A stretch of DNA of 55,253 nucleotides, taken from NCBI GenBank assembly GCA_003216815.1, contig QCIG01000012.1, positions 1 through 55,253 on the forward strand. Reading direction: 5' to 3'. Below the pieces are notes generated by a model, which made no database searches, was not told the DNA's origin, and saw only the letters and a program-made list of their open reading frames with translations. The position numbers were made by a program, and so were the translations under genes. This document shows, piece by piece, positions 14,709 through 23,854 of this stretch. Numbering within the stretch: position 1 is the first letter of the stretch; the number at the start of each line of letters is the position of its first letter. Origin of the DNA: Prochlorococcus sp. AG-402-K14 (GTDB lineage: Bacteria; Cyanobacteriota; Cyanobacteriia; PCC-6307; Cyanobiaceae).

Positions 14709-17015
14709 ATGTGTTTTATTTGCAGCGAGTCAAAAGGTTTCGAAACTAATCTTGCGACAATTATCGAAATAAATCAGACTCCAACATTAGAAGTCAGCAA
14801 AAATACATTTTCCACGCCAACAAAACCAGTAATCACTGATTCTAATGGGAATAAATATACCTTTAATATTGTTGGTCTTGACCAAACATCTTCTCTTTAT
14901 AGTGGAATATATTTGAATTCAGTCAAAGGAATTGAATATATATCGAGCAAATTCAAATGGAAAGGAACCATTGATTTTGTTGTTAAATACGAAGAAAATC
15001 CTCCATCAAATTGGGATGCAACTGATCCAAAAAATAATTGGACAGATCGAGGATTTGGTGGATATGGAAACACTGATGAAGCATTATATGAAATCACAAC
15101 TGGTATTGATCGATATACAGGAGTAACCGGTTGGGATGACACTCTTTATAATTTAGATTATGACATAGGTTCTTTTATTTTCCCCAGTCCATATTCTTCT
15201 ACTAAATTATATAATTATACTTATGAAGTTTTTATAGATGAAAATCCTATCGCCGAACTAGATTCAGCAGTTCCTTCAAATACTCATGATTATTTTAGTT
15301 TATTTCTTCATGAAACTGGACATGGAATGGGAGTTCATCCAGACAATACAACTTTTACTAATTTAATACAAGAAATCAATGGTACCGATTATTTCACAGG
15401 GGAAGCAGCAGTATCAATCAATAATGGATACATAGAAGTTGTAGATAACAAGACTCATTTTTTATATGAAGAAAATAATGGAGAAATATATGATTTAATG
15501 GGATCAACTAAAGGGTATAGACTTTATGAACAAAATAGGTTCACAATAACGAAACTAGATCAAGCAATATATGGTGATCTTGGATTTGGAATATTATTAG
15601 ATGGAGACAATACTAATGAAAACTATATTGGGGGTTTAGGAGACGATATAATTAATACATTTGGAGGAAATGATGTAATCAAAGGTAGAAGTGGAGACGA
15701 TATAATAAATGGTGGAGATGGATCAGATAAATTTATACTTTCAGGTCCAAAGAGTTATTATACTGTAAGTAAAATAGATGATAATAAATACAAAATTATA
15801 GATAATATAAGTAATGATGGTACTGACGAAGTTACCTCGATTGAAACACTAGAATTTTCGGATCAAATACTGATTTTAGATCCAGCACCAACAGATATAC
15901 AATTATCAAAATCAAGTTTCAATGAAAATATTTCTGATAATTCAATAATTGCAAATCTTTCAAGTTCAGATTCAACTTCAAATGATAATCATACGTATTC
16001 TTTAGCAAGTGGATCTGGTGATACAGATAACAGTTTATTTTCTATTAATGGAACATCTTTAAAAATCAAAACTTCTCCTGATTACGAAACAAAATCTTCT
16101 TACGCAATCCGAATCCAATCAACTGATAGTCATGGAAATAATTACTCAGAAGCATTCACGCTGTTAGTTAATGATATCGAAGTAGAATTTATAGCAACAA
16201 TTTCAGGCACATCCCGTAATGACAATCTAGAAAGTACTAGTAGTAATGATTCAATCGATGGAGGACAAGGGATCGATACCATTGCTTTTACTGGCAACTT
16301 CTCCAGTTATTCCTTTACACGTGGCACAGACACACTAGAAATCGCTGATCAACGAACAACAGGAACAACCGACGGCACTGATACTCTCAAAAATATCGAA
16401 TACATTCAGTTCTCCGATCAAACCGTAGAAGAATCCAAAGTAGACGTAGTGAAAACTTATAGCGGTGAATTTAGTGATTACAAGTTCTATAACAAAGGTA
16501 ATGGTGTCTATCAAATCAAAACTGATTCTGGTTATGACGACATCACTGGTCTTCCGTTATTGACCTTTACAGGAGAAGCAACAACCAGTTCCTTTAAAGA
16601 CATCAGTGCCATTGTTGATATTAAAGGAACGTTTGATCTAGTGACTGGATTGAATACTGATTCTGGACGTATGTTCCGCCTATATAACGCATCATTTAAA
16701 CGTTTACCTGATCCTGATGGATTGGAGTATTGGATTAATCAGTTCAGTTCTGGAGCAAACACCATCAGAGTTGTTGCTTCTTCATTTTTAGGTTCTGGTG
16801 AATTCGCTGAACGATATGGTAGCAATGTCACTGATGAAACCTTTGTAAATACTCTCTATAAAAACGTCTTAGGCAGAGATGCTGATCCAGATGGATTGAA
16901 CTATTGGTTAGGTCAATTAAATAGTGGTGCTGAAACACGATATGAAGCACTACTTGGGTTTGCAGAGTCCGCAGAAAACAAAGCACTATTTACTGACATG
17001 ACTGGATTTGGTTGA
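14709..17015 (+). CDS. RTX metzincin-like protease with cadherin-like and DUF4214 regions
   Basis: The product has 768 residues and no clear signal peptide. HETGHGMGVH at residues 201-210 completes HExxHxxGxxH, the metzincin zinc site. DLMGS near 262 fits the Met-turn. GGxGxDxxx-type calcium repeats lie at about 308-340 (GGLGDDIINTFGGNDVIKGR and GGDGSD). A cadherin-like segment follows at about 395-490, then a second short RTX-like part. Two DUF4214-like motifs lie near the end (RLPDPDGLEYWINQF, NVLGRDADPDGLNYWLGQL). RTX proteins usually leave the cell by type I secretion and bind calcium outside, so this is probably an exoprotease or surface protein. Its insertion splits the conserved 3' cassette repeat, so it was probably added to the array later. 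Confidence 0.8.
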   Translation: MCFICSESKGFETNLATIIEINQTPTLEVSKNTFSTPTKPVITDSNGNKYTFNIVGLDQTSSLYSGIYLNSVKGIEYISSKFKWKGTIDFVVKYEENPPSNWDATDPKNNWTDRGFGGYGNTDEALYEITTGIDRYTGVTGWDDTLYNLDYDIGSFIFPSPYSSTKLYNYTYEVFIDENPIAELDSAVPSNTHDYFSLFLHETGHGMGVHPDNTTFTNLIQEINGTDYFTGEAAVSINNGYIEVVDNKTHFLYEENNGEIYDLMGSTKGYRLYEQNRFTITKLDQAIYGDLGFGILLDGDNTNENYIGGLGDDIINTFGGNDVIKGRSGDDIINGGDGSDKFILSGPKSYYTVSKIDDNKYKIIDNISNDGTDEVTSIETLEFSDQILILDPAPTDIQLSKSSFNENISDNSIIANLSSSDSTSNDNHTYSLASGSGDTDNSLFSINGTSLKIKTSPDYETKSSYAIRIQSTDSHGNNYSEAFTLLVNDIEVEFIATISGTSRNDNLESTSSNDSIDGGQGIDTIAFTGNFSSYSFTRGTDTLEIADQRTTGTTDGTDTLKNIEYIQFSDQTVEESKVDVVKTYSGEFSDYKFYNKGNGVYQIKTDSGYDDITGLPLLTFTGEATTSSFKDISAIVDIKGTFDLVTGLNTDSGRMFRLYNASFKRLPDPDGLEYWINQFSSGANTIRVVASSFLGSGEFAERYGSNVTDETFVNTLYKNVLGRDADPDGLNYWLGQLNSGAETRYEALLGFAESAENKALFTDMTGFG

Positions 17016-17088
17016 TTCATAGAGTGTGTTTGTTGTAGAGAAATCATACATAAACAACAAGTTCTTAGAAATCAAAAAAAGACTCCCA

Positions 17089-17163
17089 AGTGTAGAGAAA
17101 ACTATCTTTCTACGATTTCTCCATGGAGACGGTAAAAGTGTGCCACGTGAAACCTACGTGAAA
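17089..17163. repeat. Conserved 3' cassette repeat (guaA-proximal copy)
   Basis: This is the best-preserved copy: GTAGAGAAAACTATC, CTACGATTTCTCCATGGAGA, CGGTAAAAGTGTGCCACGTG, AAACCTACGTGAAA. GTAGA and TCTAC could form a weak hairpin, but no U-tract follows, so I do not call a terminator. Copies lie after most cassette genes. Confidence 0.8.
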
Positions 17164-17224
17164 GCGACCCATCAAAACCCTAATTATATCGCTATTAATC
17201 TTCTCACGTGAAACCTACGTGAAA
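17144..17224. repeat. Pair of identical 20-mers, 61 bp apart
   Basis: CACGTGAAACCTACGTGAAA occurs at 17144-17163 and again at 17205-17224, identical. Each contains the CACGTG palindrome and two ACGTGAAA words. In the gaps after 8373 and 12219 only one copy remains and the 61 bp between are gone, as expected from recombination between the two. Confidence 0.8.
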
Positions 17225-17282
17225 CCATGTAAATCAAGTTATCACTGGAAAGTAGACGTTCTCGCTACTCCCACTCAATAGT
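17225..17282. repeat. 58-bp att-like block overlapping the guaA 3' end (reference copy)
   Basis: The right 18 bases (17265-17282) are the guaA stop codon and codons for TIEWE, and the left 40 bases are downstream of guaA. Gapless copies at 4075, 8483, 10316 and 12440, and a partial copy at 1725, separate the TPR cassettes. No integrase gene is present in the window. Confidence 0.8.
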
Positions 17283-18851
17283 TCCTGGGGGTTTGCTTGT
17301 TATATCGAAAACAACTCGATTAACACCGCCAACTTCATTGACTATACGATTAGAAATTTTCTCTAAAACTTCATATGGCAAACGAGACCAATCAGCAGTC
17401 ATTCCATCTTCACTTGAAACACAACGAAGAACTATAGGCCATGCATAGGTTCTCTGATCTCCCATCACGCCAACTGAATATACAGGCAGCAAAACAGCGA
17501 AAGCTTGCCAAATGTCATGATACAAACCAGCATTATTGACCTCTTCTCTGACAATTAAATCAGCATCCCTCAAACAATTTAATTTTTCATGATTCACTTC
17601 CCCTAAAATCCTTATAGCCAATCCTGGACCTGGAAATGGATGTCTTCGGACAATCTCATCGGGTAATCCTAATGATTTACCAACTTTTCGTACTTCATCT
17701 TTAAATAAACGTCTCAAGGGCTCTACCAATTTAAATTGTAAATCTTTTGGTAACCCACCTACATTATGATGACTTTTAATTTTAACCGCTATTCGTTCCC
17801 CTGTTTTTGGATCAATATTTGTTCCAGCACTTTCAATAACATCTGGATAAAGTGTCCCTTGAGCCAAGTAATCAAAAGGGCCTAGACGAAGACTTTCCTC
17901 CTCGAAAACCCTAATAAATTCTTTCCCTATAATTTTACGCTTTTGCTCAGGATCTGTGACTCCTTGCAATTTTGAAATAAATCTTTCTCTAGCATTGATG
18001 TATTCAACATTTATATTAAACTTTTTATCGAAAAAAGACATAAGAAATTCCGGCTCACCTTTTCTCATAAAACCTTGATCAATAAACATACAAGTCAATT
18101 GAGGGCCTATTGCTTTATTCAATAAAAATGCAAGTGTTGATGAGTCAACACCACCCGAGAGAGCTAATAAAACTTTTTTATCTCCTACCTGTTGCTGTAC
18201 TTGAGAAACTGCCTCATCAATGAATAAATTTGTTGTCCAATCTGGCTCACATGAACAAATATGATACACAAAATTTCTTATTAAAATCATTCCCTGAGTG
18301 GAATGAACCACTTCAGGATGAAATTGCACTCCATAAAACCTCTTCTCATGCCAAGCAATAGCTGCTTCTGAAGTATTAGAAGTATGAGCTAATCTGACGA
18401 AGCCCTTTGGTAATTCTTGAACTGAATCTCCATGACTCATCCACATCGTAGACCCACTCAAAACACTGGTTAATAAAGCTGTTGGATCATCAACTAATAA
18501 AGGAGCTTTTCCATATTCGGCTTTTCCAGTTGCAGGCTTAACAGAACCACCTAACTGATGAACCATTAATTGCATTCCATAACAAACACCAAGAACTGGA
18601 ACACCTAAATTAAAAATTTCTGGATCACAATATGGAGCACCCTCTTCATAAACTGACCCAGGTCCTCCGCTTAAGATGATTCCTTTGGGCTGGAGTACCC
18701 TCAATTGATCAGCAGACGTTGTGTAACTCATAACTAATGAATAGACCTCGGTCTCCCTTACCCTTCGAGCAATTAGTTCTGAATATTGAGACCCAAAGTC
18801 GAGAATGACGATTGCTGGATTACGTTTTTCGTCTGAAATAATTGAAGTCAT
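17265..18851 (-). CDS. guaA: GMP synthase (glutamine-hydrolysing)
   Basis: This enzyme converts XMP to GMP with ATP and glutamine, the last step of de novo guanine nucleotide synthesis in the cytosol. Length is 528 residues, normal for the family. The N-terminal glutamine amidotransferase has [11 protein letters not shown] (catalytic Cys) and VQFHPEV (catalytic His). The ATP-pyrophosphatase domain has the PP-loop ALSGGVDSS. The C-terminal dimerisation part ends with KPPGTIEWE. Its last six codons (including stop) are the part repeated across the island to the left, so guaA borders the accessory island and stays intact. It lies 69 bp downstream of cbiD on the same strand. Confidence 0.97.
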   Translation of the reverse strand: MTSIISDEKRNPAIVILDFGSQYSELIARRVRETEVYSLVMSYTTSADQLRVLQPKGIILSGGPGSVYEEGAPYCDPEIFNLGVPVLGVCYGMQLMVHQLGGSVKPATGKAEYGKAPLLVDDPTALLTSVLSGSTMWMSHGDSVQELPKGFVRLAHTSNTSEAAIAWHEKRFYGVQFHPEVVHSTQGMILIRNFVYHICSCEPDWTTNLFIDEAVSQVQQQVGDKKVLLALSGGVDSSTLAFLLNKAIGPQLTCMFIDQGFMRKGEPEFLMSFFDKKFNINVEYINARERFISKLQGVTDPEQKRKIIGKEFIRVFEEESLRLGPFDYLAQGTLYPDVIESAGTNIDPKTGERIAVKIKSHHNVGGLPKDLQFKLVEPLRRLFKDEVRKVGKSLGLPDEIVRRHPFPGPGLAIRILGEVNHEKLNCLRDADLIVREEVNNAGLYHDIWQAFAVLLPVYSVGVMGDQRTYAWPIVLRCVSSEDGMTADWSRLPYEVLEKISNRIVNEVGGVNRVVFDITSKPPGTIEWE

Positions 18852-18920
18852 ATCAACTTGATAAATCCTGATAAAGCATTCATATCAAATAGACTAATTA
18901 AGAGCATTGAAATATGCCTA

Positions 18921-20063
18921 TCACTTAAGAATTAACCCTAAAGATTTAATTTGTTGTAAACCCTGAAATCCAGCCCATCGAATTTGTCGTTTACGATCAA
19001 ATAAAACAGATCCGATTTCCATCGATGAAGTCAAATATCGATTGACGTAACTCAAACTTTTAATTTCAATTTCGTTGGCCATCCTTCCCCAAATCAAAGC
19101 AACATCATCTGGGTGATTTGACTCAAGGGCTAATAAAGCATTTTCGACAGAAGTTGACTGACTTATTAACTTAATCAAATCAAAAGAAATACCTTCTTTG
19201 ACCGCAAGTGAAGTAAGTATTTCAATTCTTCCATCTGCAAGATGATGATGTGTATGAAAAATACCGCCAGATAGTTTTATTAATTTTCCATGATAGCCAA
19301 ACAATAAAAGTTTCTTCACGCCATTTTGCGAAGCTGCCACTAAAAGAGGGCCCAGCCAATTACCCGTTTTAACAATTTGATTAGCTGAACATCCAAATTG
19401 CAATGCTAAATCCATTCCATTTTCACCAATCACAAAAGTCAAACATCCATCAAATGTTGATTCAGAGCATTTACGTTCCAAAATCTTTTTGCAATTTTTT
19501 AACTGCTCAGGAGAGGAACTAATTTGAACCTCAGCTTGTGTCCCAATAAGAGATAATCCATCTACAACTCCAAAAGCTTTATTACTTGTCTTTAAAGCAC
19601 GATCTTTCCCTTGGGGTAAAACAATTTCTACTTTGATTGAATAACCTTTAGGCAACAAAGGATAAAGATTTAAGCAAAGCAAATCACGCGTAAACTGTGA
19701 GATACAAGGCTGTCCAGATGATTCAAATTTACCAACTCCATAACCAGCTTGAAAATCAAGCCAATCAGGAAAGCCATTTTCAACTGCCTTTACAGAATGA
19801 GTAGTAATTTTATTTAATTGTATATAAGCCCAAATTTCTAATCCTCTTGTTACGTCAAGAGATAAACCTGACTGACAATAACTGACTGCTAAAGATCTTT
19901 TACCATTTTCTAGTAATGCAGATGAAGCAACAGGTACAGTAATTGACTCATCTTTATTGGGTAAATCAATTCTCTCAGTATCTTTGAATTGATTGCCAAT
20001 TAAGATATTTGTTGCAGCCTTTGCAGCTGCAACTACCCAAACTGGAAGAGTAAATTCATTCAA
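18921..20063 (-). CDS. cbiD: Cobalt-precorrin-5B C1-methyltransferase
   Basis: CbiD methylates C1 of the corrin ring in the anaerobic (early cobalt insertion) route to vitamin B12. The 380-residue length and the start MNEFTLPVWVVAAAKAAT match the family. TVPVASSAL, LAVSYCQSGLSLDVTRGLEIW, QCG-like GFPDWLDFQAGYGVGKFESS and LFGYHGKLIKLSGGIFHTHH are recognisable conserved parts. Marine picocyanobacteria are known to make a B12-type cofactor through this pathway. The gene is upstream of guaA on the same strand and diverges from the aminotransferase at 20143. No cobalamin riboswitch is obvious in the 79-bp gap. Confidence 0.93.
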   Translation of the reverse strand: MNEFTLPVWVVAAAKAATNILIGNQFKDTERIDLPNKDESITVPVASSALLENGKRSLAVSYCQSGLSLDVTRGLEIWAYIQLNKITTHSVKAVENGFPDWLDFQAGYGVGKFESSGQPCISQFTRDLLCLNLYPLLPKGYSIKVEIVLPQGKDRALKTSNKAFGVVDGLSLIGTQAEVQISSSPEQLKNCKKILERKCSESTFDGCLTFVIGENGMDLALQFGCSANQIVKTGNWLGPLLVAASQNGVKKLLLFGYHGKLIKLSGGIFHTHHHLADGRIEILTSLAVKEGISFDLIKLISQSTSVENALLALESNHPDDVALIWGRMANEIEIKSLSYVNRYLTSSMEIGSVLFDRKRQIRWAGFQGLQQIKSLGLILK

Positions 20064-20142
20064 ATCATTCGAAGAGCTGACGATAGAAGAAATTCCCTAA
20101 ATAATTTTTTAAAATAATAATAATCTAGATTTAAATAAGTAA

Positions 20143-21297
20143 ATGCAGGACAAGCTCAATCTAATGATTCCTGGACCAACACCGGTACCAGAAAATGTTT
20201 TGAGTTGCATGAGTAAACACCCCATAGGTCATAGAAGTGGAGATTTTCAGGAAATTGTTGAAAAAACTACTGAGCAACTGAAATGGCTTCATCAAACGAC
20301 CTCAGATGTACTAACGATTACAGGAAGTGGGACAGCTGCAATGGAAGCAGGAATAATAAATACATTAAGCAAAGGTGATCAAGTCATCTGCGGTGAGAAT
20401 GGAAAATTCGGTGAAAGATGGGTAAAGGTTGCAAAAGCATATGGACTAGATGTAAAAGTTATCAAAGCTGATTGGGGACAGCCTCTTGATCCAAATCAAT
20501 TTAAAAGAGTTCTCGAAGAAGATAAAAATAAAAAAATTAAAGCAGTTATTTTAACTCACTCAGAGACCTCAACAGGAGTGCTAAATGACCTGAAAGCAAT
20601 TAATAATGAGATCAAAAATCATGGTGAAGCTATTAGCATTGTTGATTGTGTAACAAGTATTGGTGCATGTAATATTCCCATGGATGAATGGGGAATTGAT
20701 GTCATAGCTTCAGGCTCTCAAAAAGGTTATATGATTCCACCAGGTCTTAGTTTTGTTGCTATGAGCAAAAGAGCATGGGATGCAAATGCTCTATCAGATC
20801 TACCTAAATTTTATTTAGATTTAAAACAATATTTAAAGACCGTAAATAAAAATAGTAATCCATTCACTCCTGCAATAAATTTATATTTTGGCTTAGAAGC
20901 TTCACTAAAAATGATGAAAAAAGAAGGGTTAAATAATATTTTTAGACGTCATGCGCGTCATCAAAAAGCAACACAAGAAGGAATAAAAGCAATGGGTTTA
21001 AACTTATTTACTAAAGAAAGTTTTGGAAGCCCAGCTATAACAGCTATTCAACCTGAGAATATAGATGCTGAAGAAATCAGAAAATCAATGAAAAATGACT
21101 TCGACATTCTCCTTGCTGGAGGTCAAGATCACTTAAAAGGAAAAATCTTTAGAATTGGCCACTTAGGGTTTGTAAATGATAGAGATATCATTAGTGTTAT
21201 ATCTGCTTTGGAAAGCACTCTAGATAAAATGGAAAAACTAAAAGCACCAACCGGACAAGGCATTGCAAAAACAATTTCAGTTCTAAATAACGAATAA
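20143..21297 (+). CDS. Class V aminotransferase (serine/alanine-glyoxylate type)
   Basis: A 384-residue PLP enzyme of fold type I. MIPGPTPVPENVL at the start, TGSGTAAMEAGIINTL, DCVTSIGACNIPMDEWGIDV and SGSQKGYMIPPGL with the PLP lysine are typical of the alanine-glyoxylate/serine-glyoxylate aminotransferase group, sometimes annotated as soluble hydrogenase small subunit in cyanobacteria. A role in photorespiratory glyoxylate metabolism is likely, but the exact amino donor cannot be read. It ends one base before the convergent small gene at 21298. Confidence 0.9.
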   Translation: MQDKLNLMIPGPTPVPENVLSCMSKHPIGHRSGDFQEIVEKTTEQLKWLHQTTSDVLTITGSGTAAMEAGIINTLSKGDQVICGENGKFGERWVKVAKAYGLDVKVIKADWGQPLDPNQFKRVLEEDKNKKIKAVILTHSETSTGVLNDLKAINNEIKNHGEAISIVDCVTSIGACNIPMDEWGIDVIASGSQKGYMIPPGLSFVAMSKRAWDANALSDLPKFYLDLKQYLKTVNKNSNPFTPAINLYFGLEASLKMMKKEGLNNIFRRHARHQKATQEGIKAMGLNLFTKESFGSPAITAIQPENIDAEEIRKSMKNDFDILLAGGQDHLKGKIFRIGHLGFVNDRDIISVISALESTLDKMEKLKAPTGQGIAKTISVLNNE

Positions 21298-21486
21298 TTA
21301 TCTAGTTTTAATTAAATGGAGCACTTGGGGGCCAACAGTTAGAGCTTTTCTCTCTTTATCAAGTGCTTTCAAAATTAAACCAGCACATAATTGCAAATCA
21401 CCATCATCAGCATGCTCAGAAGCATTTTTAAAAAAACAACCAGCCTCTTTTAAAAAGGCTTGTTTCTTTACTTGTAGTGCATTCAT
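21298..21486 (-). CDS. Small conserved-looking hypothetical protein (62 residues)
   Basis: The frame starting at ATG 21486 gives MNALQVKKQAFLKEAGCFFK, followed by NASEHADDGDLQLCAGLILK and ending HLIKTR. A TTG at 21519 could add 11 residues but looks less likely. The protein is soluble and helical with two cysteines and an acidic HADDGD turn. It ends back to back with the aminotransferase gene, with no space for a terminator. I believe similar short proteins occur in related picocyanobacteria, but I cannot name a function. Confidence 0.6.
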   Translation of the reverse strand: MNALQVKKQAFLKEAGCFFKNASEHADDGDLQLCAGLILKALDKERKALTVGPQVLHLIKTR

Positions 21487-21731
21487 TATTAAATTTGTAA
21501 ATACAAAAAATTTTGTCAAATCACTATATCAAAAGATCGTTATTTTAGTCATATTGAAAATGAAAGGGAGATCATAAGTAAGCAAATTTAAATCATCTAC
21601 ATTCAAAATTGATTTTTTATCCAGCAAAAAATCCAGAAAAGTAGGTAATAAAAAAGAACTACTAATGCCAACTAAAGCTAGACAGAGGAAAAAAAAATAG
21701 ATAATTTAAAATCGATAATTCTATTAAAATC

Positions 21732-22154
21732 ATGGCATTTGGAATAAAGCGAAACTTCTTACCTATTTCAATAATTTCGATAGTTTGCAGTAGTACTTTC
21801 GGATTAAAAACTAACGCAGCAGTCACAAACGGTGCAGATATATATTGCTTCATGAGAAATGGTGGCAATACTCATGAACCAAGCTGGCAAGCAGCCTATG
21901 AATTTATAAAAAATAAAAAGCAAGGGTTGTTTAAAACTTCACCTAAGCAAGCTGCCTCATTTATTGTTGAAGAAGTAGTTCAAGATCCTGCAAAATATGA
22001 AAATTGCATTAATTATTTAGGCGATTTATATACGGATGACTCAGCTTCAATAGATTTGAATAATAATAAAGAATTACAAAATGAAGTAAGTTCCCCTGAA
22101 AAGAATACAGAAAAAATTCCGAAAGGGAAACTTATAGATCGTTATGATTATTGA
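21732..22154 (+). CDS. Exported small hypothetical protein
   Basis: The product has 140 residues. An N-terminal signal-like stretch (MAFGIKRNFLPISIISIVCS, then a TNAA-type cleavage region) suggests export to periplasm or thylakoid lumen. The body has ADIYCFMRNGGNTHEPSWQA, AYEFIKNKKQGLFKTSPKQA and a second cysteine in YENCINYLGDLY, so a disulfide is possible. It may belong to a cyanobacterial domain of unknown function (I think of DUF6554, unsure). The C-terminal 40 residues are polar and probably disordered. The gene stands alone, with 212 bp upstream in which I see no gene. Confidence 0.75.
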   Translation: MAFGIKRNFLPISIISIVCSSTFGLKTNAAVTNGADIYCFMRNGGNTHEPSWQAAYEFIKNKKQGLFKTSPKQAASFIVEEVVQDPAKYENCINYLGDLYTDDSASIDLNNNKELQNEVSSPEKNTEKIPKGKLIDRYDY

Positions 22155-22291
22155 TTTAATAAAATGAATTTTAATATAACAATCGAAGGCAAATATTCAT
22201 TAATAAAAAATTAAAAAATCTAAAAATGCAATTTTCGATACATTGACTTATGACTCCAGCAAGGCAGAATTGCAATAGTTAAATCTTTCGT

Positions 22292-22702
22292 ATGCACAAT
22301 AGGGATGCGGTTTTCTTAGAAGATCTCTGCCCAAAGCTGCGTGACCGAAGATGGCGCAAATCCTTGCATCAATTCACGGGTCAAAGATGTATCTATTGTG
22401 GAAAAAATTCAGAATCAATTGACCATGTTTTACCTCGCAGCAAAGGAGGGTTAAGTATCACCGACAATTGTGTACCTGCCTGCCTTTCCTGTAATGGCAG
22501 CAAAACAGACAATGATGCTTTTGAATGGTATAGAAAGCAATATTTTTATGACCCAAGACGTTCAATGGCTATACGAGCGTGGACGGAAGGAGACATACGT
22601 TTAGCATTGAGACTTCTAAAATGGGCACAACCCAAACAGAATGCAAATCTTGAGACATCAACCACCAAATTAAACAAAGAGTATTCTTGGCAAGCAGCTT
22701 AA
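22292..22702 (+). CDS. HNH endonuclease-family protein
   Basis: A 136-residue protein with the HNH zinc-associated core: CIYCGKNSESIDHVLPRSKG, then NCVPACLSCNGSKTDNDAFE. The two CxxC pairs would bind structural zinc. DH and the N of SCN supply the HNH catalytic triad. The basic segment RDRRWRKSLHQFTGQR precedes it. Such single-domain HNH proteins occur in the core genome of picocyanobacteria, so a role in DNA repair or processing is as likely as a mobile-element role; no intron or restriction partner is visible here. Confidence 0.85.
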   Translation: MHNRDAVFLEDLCPKLRDRRWRKSLHQFTGQRCIYCGKNSESIDHVLPRSKGGLSITDNCVPACLSCNGSKTDNDAFEWYRKQYFYDPRRSMAIRAWTEGDIRLALRLLKWAQPKQNANLETSTTKLNKEYSWQAA

Positions 22703-22706
22703 AGTT

Positions 22707-22931
22707 TTACCAAACTTGACAAGCGACAGGGGAGTTATATTTTTCGCATATTGAAGCTAGATTAGTTGGCCTCTCAGGCACAAAAGCGATACAAAGAAGA
22801 AAGCAAATTGAAGCTAGCAAAGGTTTTATCAAAATTTGATTTTTCTTTTGCTCAAATAATCTTTTATCGTTCCTTAATCTCCTGACACCATTTATGGAAT
22901 TAAGACTAGGCTTTAAATAAGAAGCAATCAT
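22707..22931 (-). CDS. Small membrane or exported hypothetical protein
   Basis: The C-terminal half is the convincing part: a hydrophobic segment IKPLLASICFLLCIAFV and then PERPTNLASICEKYNSPVAC and QVW. The two cysteines after the membrane segment could form a disulfide outside the membrane. The start is uncertain: ATG 22931 and ATG 22955 are both in frame. It diverges from the epimerase-like gene and converges with the HNH gene. The function is unknown, and coding status is likely but not certain. Confidence 0.5.
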   Translation of the reverse strand: MIASYLKPSLNSINGVRRLRNDKRLFEQKKNQILIKPLLASICFLLCIAFVPERPTNLASICEKYNSPVACQVW

Positions 22932-22963
22932 TGCTAAATAATCAACGTAATACATTTGTACTA

Positions 22964-23854
22964 ATGATTGAGGATATTGTCAAGCGATTGGATCCTATGC
23001 CATCTAAATCAAAATTAATCATATTTGGAGGGGGATATAGTGGCCAAAGAATCGCAAGTGTAGGCAGACGTCTTGGGGTAAAAGTTTTATGTAGTAGAAG
23101 AAAAAAAGATAGTAAGGGAGCTGATTTTGTATTTAATAACGATGAGGAATTGTCTAATGACATTTTCGAGGGAGCAACGCATGTCTTAAGTTGCATCCCT
23201 CCTTTAATGAATGGCAAAGATCCAGTGCTACGTAAGCTGAAGACTCAATTATTGAATGTAAAAAATTTAAAGTGGGTTGGCTACCTATCCACTACGGGTG
23301 TATATGGAGACAAAAAAGGAGCATGGGTAGATGAAAACACTACTCCCAACCCTCAACAAGAGAGAAGTATTCGTAGATTATCTTGTGAAAAAGAATGGTT
23401 AGCAACAAAGCTTCCGATACAAATACTGAGATTGCCAGGTATTTATGGGCCAGGAAGATCTGCATTTGAAAGCCTTTTAAATGGAACCACCAAAATGATT
23501 GACAAACCTGGGCAAGTTTTTTCAAGAATTCATGTGGATGATATTGCTGGAGCTGTCTTATTTTTAATTAATTTATATTCGCAAGGTAATAATCCATCTG
23601 TAGTGAATTTAGCTGATAACTTACCAACAAATAATCTTAAAGTGATTACTTTAGCAGCTAAATTAGCGAAAAAATCTCTTCCTTCAACAATACCTTTTGA
23701 AATAGCACAAAAAACAATGAGTCCAATGGCACTATCTTTTTGGCAGGAAAATAGAAAAGTTGATAATCATTTATTATGTAAAAAGCTTGGATATTCGCTG
23801 ATTTATCCTGACTTCAGATCTGGCTTAAAAAATTGTTTCTCTCAATTACAATGA
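22964..23854 (+). CDS. NAD(P)-binding SDR/epimerase-like protein
   Basis: This is a Rossmann protein of the atypical extended SDR group (YeeZ-like). IIFGGGYSGQRIASVGRRLG is the dinucleotide-binding glycine motif. STTGVYGDKKGAWVDE contains the serine/tyrosine-type active-site region, and RLPGIYGPGRSAFE and FSRIHVDDIA are family signatures. The start is chosen at ATG 22964; ATG 22997, just before the fold, is also possible, and a TTG at 22931 is less likely. The substrate is unknown. It precedes pdxA by about 190 bp on the same strand. Confidence 0.85.
   Translation: MIEDIVKRLDPMPSKSKLIIFGGGYSGQRIASVGRRLGVKVLCSRRKKDSKGADFVFNNDEELSNDIFEGATHVLSCIPPLMNGKDPVLRKLKTQLLNVKNLKWVGYLSTTGVYGDKKGAWVDENTTPNPQQERSIRRLSCEKEWLATKLPIQILRLPGIYGPGRSAFESLLNGTTKMIDKPGQVFSRIHVDDIAGAVLFLINLYSQGNNPSVVNLADNLPTNNLKVITLAAKLAKKSLPSTIPFEIAQKTMSPMALSFWQENRKVDNHLLCKKLGYSLIYPDFRSGLKNCFSQLQ

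Noticed and set aside
17089-17163. 3' cassette repeat as a terminator
   Set aside because: GTAGA/TCTAC pairing is short and imperfect and no U-tract follows in the best copy. I keep it as a repeat only.
22292-22702. HNH gene as part of a homing intron or mobile element
   Set aside because: No intron, repeat or reverse transcriptase is nearby, the neighbours are core genes, and single HNH proteins occur in picocyanobacterial core genomes.
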